Below, in pieces: positions 8,323 to 20,201 of a DNA stretch of 64,000 nucleotides. A program made the position numbers and the translations under genes. Numbering within the stretch: the stretch's first letter is position 1; each line of letters opens with the position of its first letter. Origin of the DNA: a bacterium YEK0313 (GTDB lineage Bacteria; Pseudomonadota; Alphaproteobacteria; Rhizobiales; Phreatobacteraceae); assembly GCA_000751295.2 (NCBI GenBank), contig CCMO02000002.1, positions 518,501 to 582,500 on the forward strand, given 5' to 3'. The notes beneath the pieces are model-generated. The model was not told where the DNA came from. It searched no databases and was given only the letters and a program-made list of their open reading frames with translations.

Positions 8323-9732
8323 CTACGCGCCGATGATCTTGCCGGGATTCATGATGCCGGCCGGATCGACCGCCTGCTTGAGCGCGGCCATGAGGGCGAG
8401 CGCCGGCCCGCCATGCTCGGCCTTGAGATATTTCATCTTGCCCTGGCCGACGCCGTGTTCGCCCGTGCAGGTGCCGCCCATGGCCAGCGCCCGCTCGACG
8501 ATGCGGCCCATGAAGGCGGTGACGCGTGCGACGTCCTCCGGGTCGTTCTCGTCCATCAGCGGCAGGACATGGAAATTGCCGTCGCCGACATGGCCGACGA
8601 TCGGCGCGACGAGGCCGGTCGCCTCGATATCCCTTTTTGTTTCCTCGATGCAGTCGGCCAGCCGCGACAGCGGCACGCAGACGTCCGAAGACTGGCTTTT
8701 GGTGCCCGGCCTGAGCGCCAGCGCCGCCCAGTAGGAATCGTGGCGCGCCTGCCAGAGGCGGCTGCGATCCTCGGGCTTGACCGCCCATTCGAAATTGCCG
8801 GCGCCGTAATCGTCGGCAATGGCGCGGAAACGCTCGACCTGCTCGGCAACGCCGGCATCGGTGCCATGGAACTCGAGCAGCAGCAGCGGGCTCTCGGGCA
8901 GGCTGAGCTTGGAATAGGTATTGACCGCCTTGACCTGGACCTCGTCGAGCAGCTCGATCCGGGCGACCGGAATGCCGGACTGGATGGCCGCGATGGTCGT
9001 GTCGGCAGCAGCCTTCACGGTGGGGAACGAGCAGACGGCCGCCGAGATCGCCTCGGGAATGCCGTGCAGCTTGAGCGTGATCTTGGTGATCAGGCCGAGC
9101 GTGCCCTCGGCGCCGACGAAGAGGTGGGTGAGATCGTAGCCCGCCGAGCTCTTCTTGGCGCGTCGCGCGGTCTCGATCACCTCGCCGTTCGGCAGCACCA
9201 CCTCCAGCGCGATGACGTTTTCCTTCATCGTGCCGTAGCGCACGGCATTGGTGCCGGAGGCGCGGGTCGAGGCCATGCCGCCGATCGAGGCGTCGGCGCC
9301 CGGATCGATCGGGAAGAATAGGCCCATGTCGCGCAGATAGTCGTTGAGCTGCTTGCGCGTGACGCCGGGCTCGACCACCACGTCGAGATCCTCCGCATGC
9401 ACCGCGACGATCGCCTTCATCAGCGAGGTATCGACCGAGATGCCGCCATAGGGAGCGTTGACATGGCCCTCGAGCGAGGTGCCCGTGCCGAAAGGCACGA
9501 CCGGCACGCCATGCCTTGCGGCCAGCTTCATCACGGCGACGCAGTCGTCGACATCCCGGGGGTAGACGACGATGTCGGGCGGCTGGTTTGGCACCACCGT
9601 CAGGGTGTGGCCATGCTGCTGGCGGACCGCTTCCGAAGTCACCGCGCGGTTGCCGAACAGCGCCTGCAGCTCGGCGGTCACCGCCGCGAGGGTCTCGGGA
9701 GTGGGACGGGCTTTCATCGTGGCCGGCATCAT
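8323..9732 (-). CDS. FAD-linked 2-hydroxyacid oxidase/dehydrogenase (GlcD/D-lactate dehydrogenase type)
   Basis: 469-aa flavoenzyme expected to oxidise a D-2-hydroxyacid (D-lactate or glycolate type) and pass electrons to a carrier such as cytochrome c or the quinone pool. The N-terminal FAD_binding_4 (PCMH) domain has the PFGTGTSLEGH and GGMASTRASGTNAVRYG loops. The C-terminal FAD-oxidase domain has HVGDGNFH and the ending TGEHGVGQGKMKYL ... MNPGKI typical of this family. The start is the first of two ATGs after AAGGAG. The upstream gene is divergent and the gene stands alone. Substrate cannot be fixed from sequence. Confidence 0.88.
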   Translation of the reverse strand: MMPATMKARPTPETLAAVTAELQALFGNRAVTSEAVRQQHGHTLTVVPNQPPDIVVYPRDVDDCVAVMKLAARHGVPVVPFGTGTSLEGHVNAPYGGISVDTSLMKAIVAVHAEDLDVVVEPGVTRKQLNDYLRDMGLFFPIDPGADASIGGMASTRASGTNAVRYGTMKENVIALEVVLPNGEVIETARRAKKSSAGYDLTHLFVGAEGTLGLITKITLKLHGIPEAISAAVCSFPTVKAAADTTIAAIQSGIPVARIELLDEVQVKAVNTYSKLSLPESPLLLLEFHGTDAGVAEQVERFRAIADDYGAGNFEWAVKPEDRSRLWQARHDSYWAALALRPGTKSQSSDVCVPLSRLADCIEETKRDIEATGLVAPIVGHVGDGNFHVLPLMDENDPEDVARVTAFMGRIVERALAMGGTCTGEHGVGQGKMKYLKAEHGGPALALMAALKQAVDPAGIMNPGKIIGA

Positions 9733-9888
9733 GCGCTCCTTGGGGCCCCGCGGCCGCGACCTGCGCCGCCCCGGGGGCAAGCGCGGAGACTAGCCAACCG
9801 GGCGGCCTTGAGGAAGCAGCCCGGCCGCACGGCGGGCCGGCCATTCGGCCGGATTGCCCGTCGGCCGCAGCGCGGTACAGTCATCGTC

Positions 9889-10392
9889 ATGAACGCCATA
9901 ACCCTTTGCCCGGAAACCGGGCTGCCCGTTTCGCAGCGCCTGACGATCCGCCCGGAATGGATCGACTATAACGGCCACCTCAACGTCGCCTTCTACGTCA
10001 AGCTGTTCGACGAGGCGCTGGACGTCATGTTCGAGAGCCAGGGCTTGGCGCAGAACTACGTCGAGGAGCGCAGGCTCGGCTTCTTCATGGGCGAGCTGCA
10101 CGTCCGCTATCTGCGCGAACTGCACCTCGGCGATCCCGTGGAGGTGCGCATGCATGTGCTGGATATCGACGCCAAGCGCATGCACTACTGGCTGGAGATG
10201 GTCCATGCCGACGAGCGCTGGCTGTCGGCGACCGAGGAGGCCATCGCGCTCCATGTCGACATGACGACGCGCAAGGTCGCGCCCTTCCCGGACGACGTCA
10301 TGGCGAAGCTGAAGGCCTGGCAGGCGCCGGCGCTCGGCCGGCCGACGCCGAAGGGTGTCGGCAAGGTGATCGGCATTCCGAAGAAGGCCTGA
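9889..10392 (+). CDS. hot-dog fold acyl-CoA thioesterase
   Basis: 167-aa protein of the 4-hydroxybenzoyl-CoA thioesterase-like hot-dog family. The N-terminal segment WIDYNGHLNVAFYVKLFDEALD carries the active-site region with the aspartate and the NGH motif typical of this group; a second strand block is LGFFMGELHVRYLRELHLGD. The group with NGHLN/NGHMN includes betainyl-CoA-type thioesterases of carnitine catabolism, so a similar small acyl-CoA is possible, but no carnitine genes are adjacent. The ATG is the first that gives family-typical length; the ribosome binding site is weak. Confidence 0.8.
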   Translation: MNAITLCPETGLPVSQRLTIRPEWIDYNGHLNVAFYVKLFDEALDVMFESQGLAQNYVEERRLGFFMGELHVRYLRELHLGDPVEVRMHVLDIDAKRMHYWLEMVHADERWLSATEEAIALHVDMTTRKVAPFPDDVMAKLKAWQAPALGRPTPKGVGKVIGIPKKA

Positions 10393-10405
10393 CCGGCCGG
10401 TCCCG

Positions 10406-10570
10406 TCAGCGGCTGAACGGCAGCGTCGCGGAGCCCGCGAGCGTGCGCAGGATGCCGGCGCGCTTCAGTTCGTCGAAGGGGATGGCCGCATGATCGGCAC
10501 GCCAGACACGCAGCGCGGCCTGGCGCGGATTGCGGGCCTTGAACCATTGGGCAAGGACGGCGAGCAGCAT
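10406..10570 (-). CDS. 54-aa small protein next to the DUF1127 gene
   Basis: Short open frame encoding a basic 54-residue protein (begins MLLAVLAQWFKARNP, ends ATLPFSR). A GGAG sequence 10 nt before the ATG supports translation, and codon use matches the neighbours. Its size, the tryptophans and the pattern ALRVWRADHAAIPFDELKRAGI recall the short helical DUF1127-like proteins, one of which is encoded 65 bp upstream on the same strand, but the match is weak by eye. It ends 14 bp from the stop of the convergent thioesterase gene. No function can be given. Confidence 0.55.
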   Translation of the reverse strand: MLLAVLAQWFKARNPRQAALRVWRADHAAIPFDELKRAGILRTLAGSATLPFSR

Positions 10571-10635
10571 CGAAAAGATCTCCGGATGGCCCCGGGCAAA
10601 GCCGCGCGGGGCCGCATGACGGGCGCCAGAGGCGC

Positions 10636-10869
10636 TCAGAACACCGACATCAGGTCGCGGGTGGTGCGGATCGTCTGCTCCCGGCTGATGCCGCGCTCGG
10701 CGAGCTCGCGGTCGGTCAGGTGCATCAGATAGCCCTTGGCATAGGTCTCGGCGCGCATGCGCTGGGCCTCGACGAAGGCCTCGTAGGCGGCGCGCAGGAA
10801 TGCCGTGAAACCGCGCCGGGCGGGCTCGGGGCTGTGGGTGGCGGGCTGGTCGAGTGCGACGGTGGCCAT
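10636..10869 (-). CDS. DUF1127 domain protein
   Basis: 77-aa protein whose C-terminal 45 residues match the DUF1127 pattern: an amphipathic helix, then LTDRELAERGISREQI-like sequence, here LTDRELAERGISREQ. Proteins of this family in alphaproteobacteria are small, arginine-rich and often bind RNA or affect phosphate and carbon storage regulation. A GGAGAG ribosome binding site precedes the ATG. The AT-rich upstream region holds an inverted GGTGCA/TGCACC pair at about 10933-10966 that could be an operator; this is inference. Confidence 0.85.
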   Translation of the reverse strand: MATVALDQPATHSPEPARRGFTAFLRAAYEAFVEAQRMRAETYAKGYLMHLTDRELAERGISREQTIRTTRDLMSVF

Positions 10870-11006
10870 GGTCTTCTCTCCTCGTGAACGAGTGGACGAC
10901 CTCGAGGCTTCCTCCCTTTCGACCCCCTCAGTTTGGTGCAGCGCAGCAAAAGCGCAATATTGTGCACCGCACCATCAGCCCTGCCATATTTGCATGGCCG
11001 GCGGCC

Positions 11007-13535
<2,529 letters not shown>

Positions 13536-14222
13536 TCATTCGAACACGCCCAGATTCATGCCCTGGGCGCGCCCCTCGGCGCGCACCGCCGCGGTGCTCG
13601 GCCACCACATCGAGACGATGCCGGCAACCCCATAGCGAGCGAGAGCGCGAGGGCTTGCCGTCCACTCCTCAGCGCCGTCGCGCGAACCCGGCAACGGCGG
13701 CTGGTCGTAGGTGAGCGAGCCGTTGACGCCGATCTCGCGGAAGAAGGCTTCCGTCTCCGCCCTGAGGCCGCTTTCCGCGCCGCCGCCGCCGAGCAGGCCG
13801 CCGAAGGCCGGCGGCGCGATGCCGCCATGGAACACGACGAGCGAGCGCGGCTCCACGATCTTCCGGCGGGCGGCGGTGAACAGGAAATTGGCGCAGGACG
13901 ACGCGCATTGGCGGCGCACCACCAGGGTCAGGCCGCGCGCCCGGATCGCCCGCGCAAGGCGCAGCGAGACCCTGACCTCGCCGCCGTCGGAGGTGATCAC
14001 CATGGTGGAGATCGACCGGTCGGCGGCGAGCAGGGCCAACGCGCGCTCGACGCTCGCCTGCGTCAGCTCGCCGGAAAAGCACAGGGTCGCGCCGGCGCGA
14101 TGGACACCGCCCGCGGAGCAGTCGGCGGCAGGCACCTGCGCCCGCGCGCCGGCCATGCCGGCCATGCCGGCGAGCGCGGCCAGCGTCCCGGCGAGGACCG
14201 ATGCCGCGCGCCGCACCGCCAT
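13536..14222 (-). CDS. periplasmic ClpP/crotonase-like protein (COG3904 type)
   Basis: 228-aa exported protein. A signal peptide ends near GARA. The mature domain has a ClpP-like core: TMVITSDGGEV, then ARAIRARGLTLVV, then the C-x3-C motif CASSCANFLF in which a serine sits where serine proteases of this superfamily place the nucleophile. Two further cysteines (DCS and TLCFSG) lie near the N terminus of the mature form. The start codon overlaps the recN stop by 1 nt (TGATG), so it is translationally coupled to recN. Proteolytic activity is not established for this group; the assignment is to superfamily only. Confidence 0.7.
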   Translation of the reverse strand: MAVRRAASVLAGTLAALAGMAGMAGARAQVPAADCSAGGVHRAGATLCFSGELTQASVERALALLAADRSISTMVITSDGGEVRVSLRLARAIRARGLTLVVRRQCASSCANFLFTAARRKIVEPRSLVVFHGGIAPPAFGGLLGGGGAESGLRAETEAFFREIGVNGSLTYDQPPLPGSRDGAEEWTASPRALARYGVAGIVSMWWPSTAAVRAEGRAQGMNLGVFE

Positions 14223-15877
14223 CAGTTCACCGCGAGCAGCCGTTCGGCTGCCGCCCGGGCCTCGTCGGTAATGGTCTCGCCGGCCAGCATGCGGGCGAGC
14301 TCCTCGCGCCTGAGATCGAAGCCGAGCGGCTTGACGCGGGTCGCCACGGCATCGCCGGCGGCTTCCTTGGCGATCAGGTAGTGGCGCGTCGCCTTGGCGG
14401 CGACCTGCGGCGCATGGGTGACCGAGAGGACCTGCACCTGGGAGCCGAGCCTTGCCAGACGCTGGCCGATGGCATCGGCCACCGCGCCGCCGACGCCGGT
14501 ATCGATTTCGTCGAAGACGAGGGTCGGCGCCGAGCCCTGGTCGGCCAGCACCACTTTCAGCGCCAGCATGAACCGCGACAGCTCGCCGCCCGAAGCGACC
14601 TTCATCATCGGCCCCGGGCGGGTGCCGGGATTGGTCTGCACCCAGAACTCGGCCCGGTCGATGCCCTCGGGACCTTCGCTGTCGGCGGTCATCTCGGTGA
14701 TGAACCGGGCGCGATCGAGCTTCAGCGGCCCGAGCTCGGCATTGACCGCGGCATCGAGCTTGAGCGCCGTCGCCTTGCGCTTGGAGGAGAGCGCCTTTGC
14801 CGCCTTGCGATAGGTTGTCTCGCCCTCGGCCGCCGCCGCCACCAGCGCGACGAGGTGGTCCTCGCCCGCGTCGAGCGCGGCGACATCGGCCTGATAGCGG
14901 GCGGCCAGCGTCGCCAGGCCGTCGACCGGCACGGCATATTTGCGCGAGGCGGCGCGCAGCGCGAACAGCCGCTCCTCGATGCGCTCGAGTTCTCGCGGAT
15001 CGAAATCGGCGGCCCGCTGTGCCGCCTCGACCGCCGCGCGGGCATCCTCGATGCGGTCGAGCGCCTCACCGAACGCCTTGACGATGGGCTCGATCATGGC
15101 GGGAGCCTGCTGCGACCGCCGCTCCAGCCGGCGCCAGGCCGCAGCCAGCGAGGGCACGGCCGAGCCGGGGCCGGCAAGGACCTCCGCCGCGTCGGAGAGA
15201 TCGGCGGCGATCTTTTCCGACTGCATCATGGCCTGCCGGCGCGCGGCGAGGGCCTCCTCCTCGCCCGCCTCCGGCTTCAGCCGCGTCAGTTCGTCCACCG
15301 CGTGACGCAGGAAATCGCCGTCGGCACGGGCCTTGGCGAGCCGGGTCTGCGCCTCCTCGACCGCCCGCCGGGCATCACGCCAGGTCTTCCAGGCGGCACG
15401 CACGGCCGCCGTCTGCTCGGCAAGGCCGCCATAGGCGTCGACCAGCGCACGATGGGCTTCCGGTTCGACCAGGGCGCGATCGGCATGCTGGCCATGGATC
15501 TCGACGAGCGAAGCGCCGATCGCGCGCAGAACCTGCACGCTGACCGCCTGGTCGTTGACGAAGGCGCGGGTACGGCCATCGGCGAGCTGGACGCGCCGGA
15601 GGATCAGGTCGCCGTCAGTATCGATGTCGGCTTCGGCGGCAATGCGCCGCGCGGGGTGGGCGGCCGGCACGTCGAACACGGCGGTCACCTGGCCCTGCGC
15701 CTGGCCGTTGCGCACCAGCGCCGCGTCGCCGCGCGCGCCGAGCGCCAGCGAGGTCGCATCGAGCAGAATGGATTTTCCGGCGCCGGTTTCGCCGGTCAAC
15801 ACCGAGAGCCCCTCGGCGAAGGTCAGATCGAGCCTGTCGATCAGGACGATGTCGCGGATCGAAAGCTGGGCGAGCAT
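14222..15877 (-). CDS. recN: DNA repair protein RecN
   Basis: 551-aa SMC-like ATPase acting in double-strand-break repair. Walker A is GETGAGKS near residue 30; the centre is a long heptad-repeat region (about 150-360) with the CPEAGEEE-type turn as LKPEAGEEEAL; the ABC signature region is SGGELSRFMLAL and Walker B is TLVFDEIDTGVGG, followed by the HAPQVA histidine loop. Length matches the family. It lies between bamD and a ClpP-like gene, the common alphaproteobacterial bamD-recN-ligA order. A 211-bp gap separates it from bamD, so it may have its own promoter. Confidence 0.97.
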   Translation of the reverse strand: MLAQLSIRDIVLIDRLDLTFAEGLSVLTGETGAGKSILLDATSLALGARGDAALVRNGQAQGQVTAVFDVPAAHPARRIAAEADIDTDGDLILRRVQLADGRTRAFVNDQAVSVQVLRAIGASLVEIHGQHADRALVEPEAHRALVDAYGGLAEQTAAVRAAWKTWRDARRAVEEAQTRLAKARADGDFLRHAVDELTRLKPEAGEEEALAARRQAMMQSEKIAADLSDAAEVLAGPGSAVPSLAAAWRRLERRSQQAPAMIEPIVKAFGEALDRIEDARAAVEAAQRAADFDPRELERIEERLFALRAASRKYAVPVDGLATLAARYQADVAALDAGEDHLVALVAAAAEGETTYRKAAKALSSKRKATALKLDAAVNAELGPLKLDRARFITEMTADSEGPEGIDRAEFWVQTNPGTRPGPMMKVASGGELSRFMLALKVVLADQGSAPTLVFDEIDTGVGGAVADAIGQRLARLGSQVQVLSVTHAPQVAAKATRHYLIAKEAAGDAVATRVKPLGFDLRREELARMLAGETITDEARAAAERLLAVN

Positions 15878-16088
15878 GTGCGGTCCGCGTTTCCCTCGTG
15901 CCTGTTTCGAAATGCCGGCGCGCCATGGGCGCGACAGGCCTTCAGAAGCAAAACACCAGCGACCTCCGATGTCCCGGCGCCTCGATGACGGAGCCTGCCC
16001 GCGGTTCGATGCGAGACCCCGGCAAACGCCGTCATCGTGACGCCGGCCGGTTACCTGTTATCGCGAATAGAGGTCGAACGGAAGGGCG

Positions 16089-16964
16089 TCAGCCGGCAAT
16101 GCGCCGGAAGGCGCGGCTGATCCACGACCCGGTGTCCTCCCGCGGCGTCAGGCCCTGGTTGGTGATCAGCGCGTAGCTGTCCTTGTACCACTGGCTGTCC
16201 GGGAAATTGTGACCGAGCACGGCCGCCGCCGTCTGCGCCTCATTGACGATGCCAAGCGCCATGTAGCACTCGACCAGGCGCGCCAGCGCCTCCTCGACAT
16301 GGCGGGTGGTCTGGAACTGCGAGATCACGGTGCGGTAGCGGTTGATGGCGCCGGCGAACTGGCGGCGGGTCTGGTAGTAGCGGCCGACCATCATCTCGCG
16401 GCCGGCAAGCTGGTCGCGGGCCACCTCGATCTTGCGGCGGGCGGCGGTCGCATATTCCGACTGCGGCCATTTGCGGGTGACTTCTTCCAGGACCACGAGC
16501 GCGCGCTCGGTCCGGCCCTGGTCGCGGTTGACGTCCGGGATCTGGTCGTATTGGGCCGCGCCCATCAGGTACTGCGCATAGGCTGCATCGGACGAGCCGG
16601 GATGCAGCTGCAGATAGCGCCGCGCCTGGTTGATCGTCTCGTCGTAGTCCTGGGCCTCGTAATAGGAATAGGCCGCCATGATCAGCGCCCGCTTGGCCCA
16701 TTCCGTGTAGGGATGGGTGCGGTCGATCTCCATGAACTTCAGCGCGGCGCGGCGCCAGTCGCGCCGGTTCTGCAGGGCGAGGCCCTCGTTATAGAGCTTT
16801 TCGGCCGGTTCGTCGGGAAGGTTGGTCGTATCCTGGCCACCGAACAGGTTGCCGAAGGACGGCGCATTGGCGCAGGCGCCCAGGGGCAAGGTGGTGGCGA
16901 GAACGGTCGCCAGCACAAATGCGCGGCGCGGCAGTCGATCAAACGGACGCTGTACCAAGCTCAC
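16089..16964 (-). CDS. bamD: outer-membrane assembly lipoprotein BamD
   Basis: 291-aa lipoprotein of the BAM complex, which inserts beta-barrel proteins into the outer membrane. The N terminus is a lipoprotein signal with lipobox LPLGAC. The mature protein is built of TPR-like repeats (LYNEGLALQNRRDWRRAALKF, SYYEAQDYDETINQARRYL, RYYQTRRQFAGAINRY, ALARLVECYMALGIVNEA). Length is typical. It stands between lpxC and recN; an intrinsic terminator for lpxC lies just upstream, so bamD is likely transcribed from its own promoter in the remaining gap. Confidence 0.96.
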   Translation of the reverse strand: MSLVQRPFDRLPRRAFVLATVLATTLPLGACANAPSFGNLFGGQDTTNLPDEPAEKLYNEGLALQNRRDWRRAALKFMEIDRTHPYTEWAKRALIMAAYSYYEAQDYDETINQARRYLQLHPGSSDAAYAQYLMGAAQYDQIPDVNRDQGRTERALVVLEEVTRKWPQSEYATAARRKIEVARDQLAGREMMVGRYYQTRRQFAGAINRYRTVISQFQTTRHVEEALARLVECYMALGIVNEAQTAAAVLGHNFPDSQWYKDSYALITNQGLTPREDTGSWISRAFRRIAG

Positions 16965-17018
16965 GAACCTTCCCCGATCAGATCCTCATGGGCTTCAAGC
17001 CCGGCAGGGCTCTTACCC

Positions 17019-17049
17019 CAAAATAAACGGCGGAGCCACCGCTCCGCCG
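17019..17049 (-). terminator. intrinsic terminator after lpxC
   Basis: Read on the minus strand, a perfect 9-bp stem (CGGCGGAGC, 4-nt loop, GCTCCGCCG) is followed by TTTATTTT. It lies 46 bp past the lpxC stop codon and separates lpxC from bamD. Confidence 0.85.
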
Positions 17050-17094
17050 CACACTTTCAGAACATGAGGGTAAGGCCAGAATGCGGCGCGACGC

Positions 17095-18027
17095 TCAGTT
17101 GGCGTCGGGGCCGTAAGCCGGCATGGCAACGCCGAGATCGGCGTGGCCGCGCTCGCGCCGCACGACCGATTCGACGACTTCATAGGCGGTCGGATCGGAG
17201 AACAGCGCCTGGAGCAGGTTGACGTTCATGCGATGGCCGCCGCGATAGGAGCGGAACCGCCCGATGATCGGTGCGCCGGCAAGCGAGAGATCGCCAACGG
17301 CGTCGAGCAGCTTGTGACGAACGAATTCGTCGGCAAACCGCAGGCCCTCGGGGTTGAGGATCCGGTCGTCGCCGACCACGACGGTGTTGTCGAGCGAGGC
17401 CCCGAGCGCGCGGTTGGCGGCCCAGAGCTTGGAAACGTCCTGCATGAAGCCGAAGGTGCGCGCACGCGCGACCTCGCGGCGGAACACGGTCGGATCGAGG
17501 TCAATGCCGAAAACCTGCCGGCCGACCAGCGGATTGGTGAAGTCGATCTCCACCTCCATCCGCAGGCCCCGGTCGTGCGGATGCAATTCGACCGTGCCGC
17601 GATCGGTTTCCAGCGTCACGGTCTTCAGCACCTTGATCGCCTTGCGGGTGGCGGCCAGCGTCACCAGCCCGACCTGGTCGATGGCCTCGACGAAAGGCGC
17701 GGCCGAACCGTCGAGGATCGGCATTTCCGGACCGTCGACCTCGACCAGGCAGTTATCCACACCGAGGCCGGCCAGCGCCGCCATCAGGTGCTCGACCGTC
17801 GCCATGCCGCCACGCTCGGGATTGCCGAGCACCGTCGACAGGTCAGCCGACGAAACGTTGCGGAACACGGCGGGAATCTCGACATGGTCCTGGTCGGACC
17901 GGACGAAGGCGATACCGGTGCCGGCTTCCGCCGGGTTCAGGGTCACGGAAACCGCCGCCCCGGAATGGACACCGATGCCATCAAGTTGGACTTGCTCGCG
18001 AAGCGTCGTCTGACGTGCAGTCTTCAT
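17095..18027 (-). CDS. lpxC: UDP-3-O-acyl-N-acetylglucosamine deacetylase LpxC
   Basis: 310-aa zinc amidase for the committed step of lipid A synthesis. Zinc ligands are visible in TVEHLMAALAG (His) and in the RHKLLDAVGDL block (His and Asp); the RGGHRMN region holds the catalytic histidine. Length is right for LpxC. The start MKTARQTT is preceded by an AGAGACGG sequence; in-frame codons upstream are not family-like. It follows the ftsZ terminator with a 286-bp gap that likely contains its own promoter; that gap holds a GTTAAG/CTTAAC inverted pair near 18283-18310. Confidence 0.97.
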   Translation of the reverse strand: MKTARQTTLREQVQLDGIGVHSGAAVSVTLNPAEAGTGIAFVRSDQDHVEIPAVFRNVSSADLSTVLGNPERGGMATVEHLMAALAGLGVDNCLVEVDGPEMPILDGSAAPFVEAIDQVGLVTLAATRKAIKVLKTVTLETDRGTVELHPHDRGLRMEVEIDFTNPLVGRQVFGIDLDPTVFRREVARARTFGFMQDVSKLWAANRALGASLDNTVVVGDDRILNPEGLRFADEFVRHKLLDAVGDLSLAGAPIIGRFRSYRGGHRMNVNLLQALFSDPTAYEVVESVVRRERGHADLGVAMPAYGPDAN

Positions 18028-18307
18028 TTCGACCGTCTCTGGCGCCCCGATCCCGGGTCTGACGACCTCGTCAGGATCGAAGCTGCCCCTTTCATGACCT
18101 GTCGAACCCGGCAACCGGAGCCTCCCGCGAAGGAAACCTGGATAGCACGTCGCCAATGCGAATCGTGGCGGTGCCGTTCCGGGCTCGAACGGGCCGGACC
18201 ATAGACACCCCCCTCAGGGGAGCCAAGTCACGGTTTGTGTCCGACTGTTACCAACTTTCGGTCGCATTCTCGCGGATCCGTTAAGACGATAAAAAGGTTG
18301 ACTTAAC

Positions 18308-18340
18308 AAAAACTTACCCGGGCGCCAGGGCCCGGGTAAG
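18308..18340 (-). terminator. intrinsic terminator after ftsZ
   Basis: On the minus strand a perfect 11-bp stem (CTTACCCGGGC, 6-nt loop, GCCCGGGTAAG) is followed by TTTTTGTT. It closes the dcw operon. The stop codon of the ftsZ frame as it stands in this sequence (TAA at 18314-18316) falls inside the stem, which argues that this frame is not the natural one at the 3' end. Confidence 0.92.
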
Positions 18341-18384
18341 TTGATCGTCTGCAAGATTTCGTAACAATCTGGGATGTGTACGGC

Positions 18385-20080
18385 TCAGTTGGCCTGCCGC
18401 CTGAGGAAAGCCGGGATATCCAGATGGTCGTCCTCGCCCCGCGGCTGCGGCTGGGCGGGGCGGCCGTGGATGTCGAGGCCGGCCGGTTCGCGGCGCATCT
18501 GCGGGGCCGGAGCGGCCGGGCGCTGGGCCTGCGGCGCCGGCCGGGGCGGTGGGCGCGACGCGCGGCTGGGCGGCGGGCGCCTCGGCCGGCTCCTCGCTGC
18601 GGCGGGTGAAGCCGATCGCGGCAAGCTTGTCCATCAGCGAAGTGCGCTTGCGCTCCACCGGGTTTTCCACAGGCGGGGCGACATGGGCCTGCACCTGGGC
18701 ATGGGCCTGGGCGGCCCGAACCTGCTGCTGGGCCGGCCGCGGCAGCTCGTCGACGCTCGGCATGCGCACCTGGCGCGCCGGCTTCTCGGCCGCGGGCGGA
18801 ATGAACTCGCGGGCCGGCAGCGGCTCGTCACGCGGCGGCAAGCGCGGCGCGTCGAGCTCGACCGGAGCTTCGCGGAACAGCGAGGGCTTGGCCGGAACCG
18901 GCTGCAGCATGACGTCGCCGGCGGCGACGGCATGCTGCAGCGGCGGCACCGGCGCTTCCATGACCGGCGCGCGCGGTGCCTCGACGGGCATCGGCTCGGG
19001 CATGTGCCGGGCCTCGGGGGCCGACGGCGTCATGGCGGCGAGCTTCTGCGTGTTCTGCTTCAGCTTGGCCGTCAGGTCGGCAATGCTGGAACCGCCGGCG
19101 ACCTGGCCAGGCAGATGATCGATGCCGGTGGCGACCACGGAAACGCGGATCGTGCCGTCGAGCGCCGCATCGAAGGTCGCGCCGAGGATGATGTTGGCCT
19201 CCGGATCGACCTCCTCGCGGATGCGGGTCGCGGCCTCGTCGACCTCGAACAGGGTGAGGTCGTTGCCGCCGGTGATCGAGATGAGCAGGCCGCGGGCACC
19301 CCGCATCGAGACGTCGTCGAGCAGCGGATTGGCGATCGCGCCCTCCGCGGCGGTGATGGCGCGGCGCTCGCCGGTCGCCTCGCCCGTGCCCATCATCGCC
19401 TTGCCCATGTCGCGCATGACGGCGCGGACGTCGGCGAAGTCGAGGTTGATCAGGCCTTCCTTGACCATCAGGTCGGTGATGCAGGCAACGCCCGAATAGA
19501 GCACCTGGTCGGCCATCGCGAAGGCATCGGTGAAGGTGGTCTTCTCGTTGGCCACCCGGAACAGGTTCTGGTTCGGGATGACGATCAGCGTGTCGACCGA
19601 CTTCTGCAGCTCGACGATGCCCGTCTCCGCCGTCTTCATGCGGCGGGCACCCTCGAAGTGGAACGGCTTGGTGACCACGCCGACGGTCAGGATGCCGAGC
19701 TCGCGGGCGACGCGGGCGATGACGGGCGCTGCGCCCGTGCCCGTGCCGCCGCCCATGCCGGCGGTGATGAAGGCCATGTGCGAGCCGGCGAGCTGGTCGC
19801 GGATCTCGTCGAGCACTTCTTCCGCGGCGGCGGCGCCGACCTCGGGATGCGAGCCCGCGCCGAGACCCGAGGTGACCGCCATGCCCATCTGAATGATGCG
19901 CTCGGCCTTGGCCGAAAGCAGCGCTTGGGCATCGGTGTTGGCCACGACGAAATCACAACCGAGCAGACCGCCCTCGATCATGTTGTTGACGGCGTTGCCG
20001 CCGGCGCCACCCACCCCGAATACTGTGATCCGGGGCTTGAGTTCCCGGATATCGGGCATCTTCAGGTTGATCGTCATCAT
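18385..20080 (-). CDS. ftsZ: cell division protein FtsZ, with an apparent one-base frameshift near the C terminus
   Basis: Tubulin-like GTPase forming the Z ring. The N-terminal GTPase core is complete: [13 protein letters not shown], the tubulin signature [11 protein letters not shown], and the T7 region. The core and variable linker read in one frame to about 18550. The expected C-terminal peptide ([16 protein letters not shown], the FtsA-binding tail in alphaproteobacteria) is encoded one frame over and ends at 18385. Continuing in the original frame gives a non-conserved Pro/Arg-rich tail ending at 18314 inside the terminator stem. Removing one base, most simply from the four-G run at 18543-18546, yields a 564-aa protein. 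The double ATG start follows GAGG. Either a real mutation or a sequence error. Confidence 0.93.
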
Positions 20081-20201
20081 GAGCCTCGTTCGAATCACTC
20101 GCGCGACAGCCACGTCGCGTTTCTAACTCAGGTTTCGCGGCCGGTGGCACCCGTCCTGCGACATTTTTTTCCAGCCGGCATCGTCGCCGGCCGGATCGAC
20201 T

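Noticed and set aside
18283..18310. CtrA-type binding site upstream of lpxC (GTTAAG and CTTAAC words)
   Set aside because: Spacing between the half-sites does not fit the TTAA-N7-TTAA pattern, so I do not call a CtrA site.
18314..18384. The extended C terminus of FtsZ in the uninterrupted frame
   Set aside because: It is not conserved, is compositionally odd, and its stop codon is formed by the terminator stem; the true tail is in the neighbouring frame.
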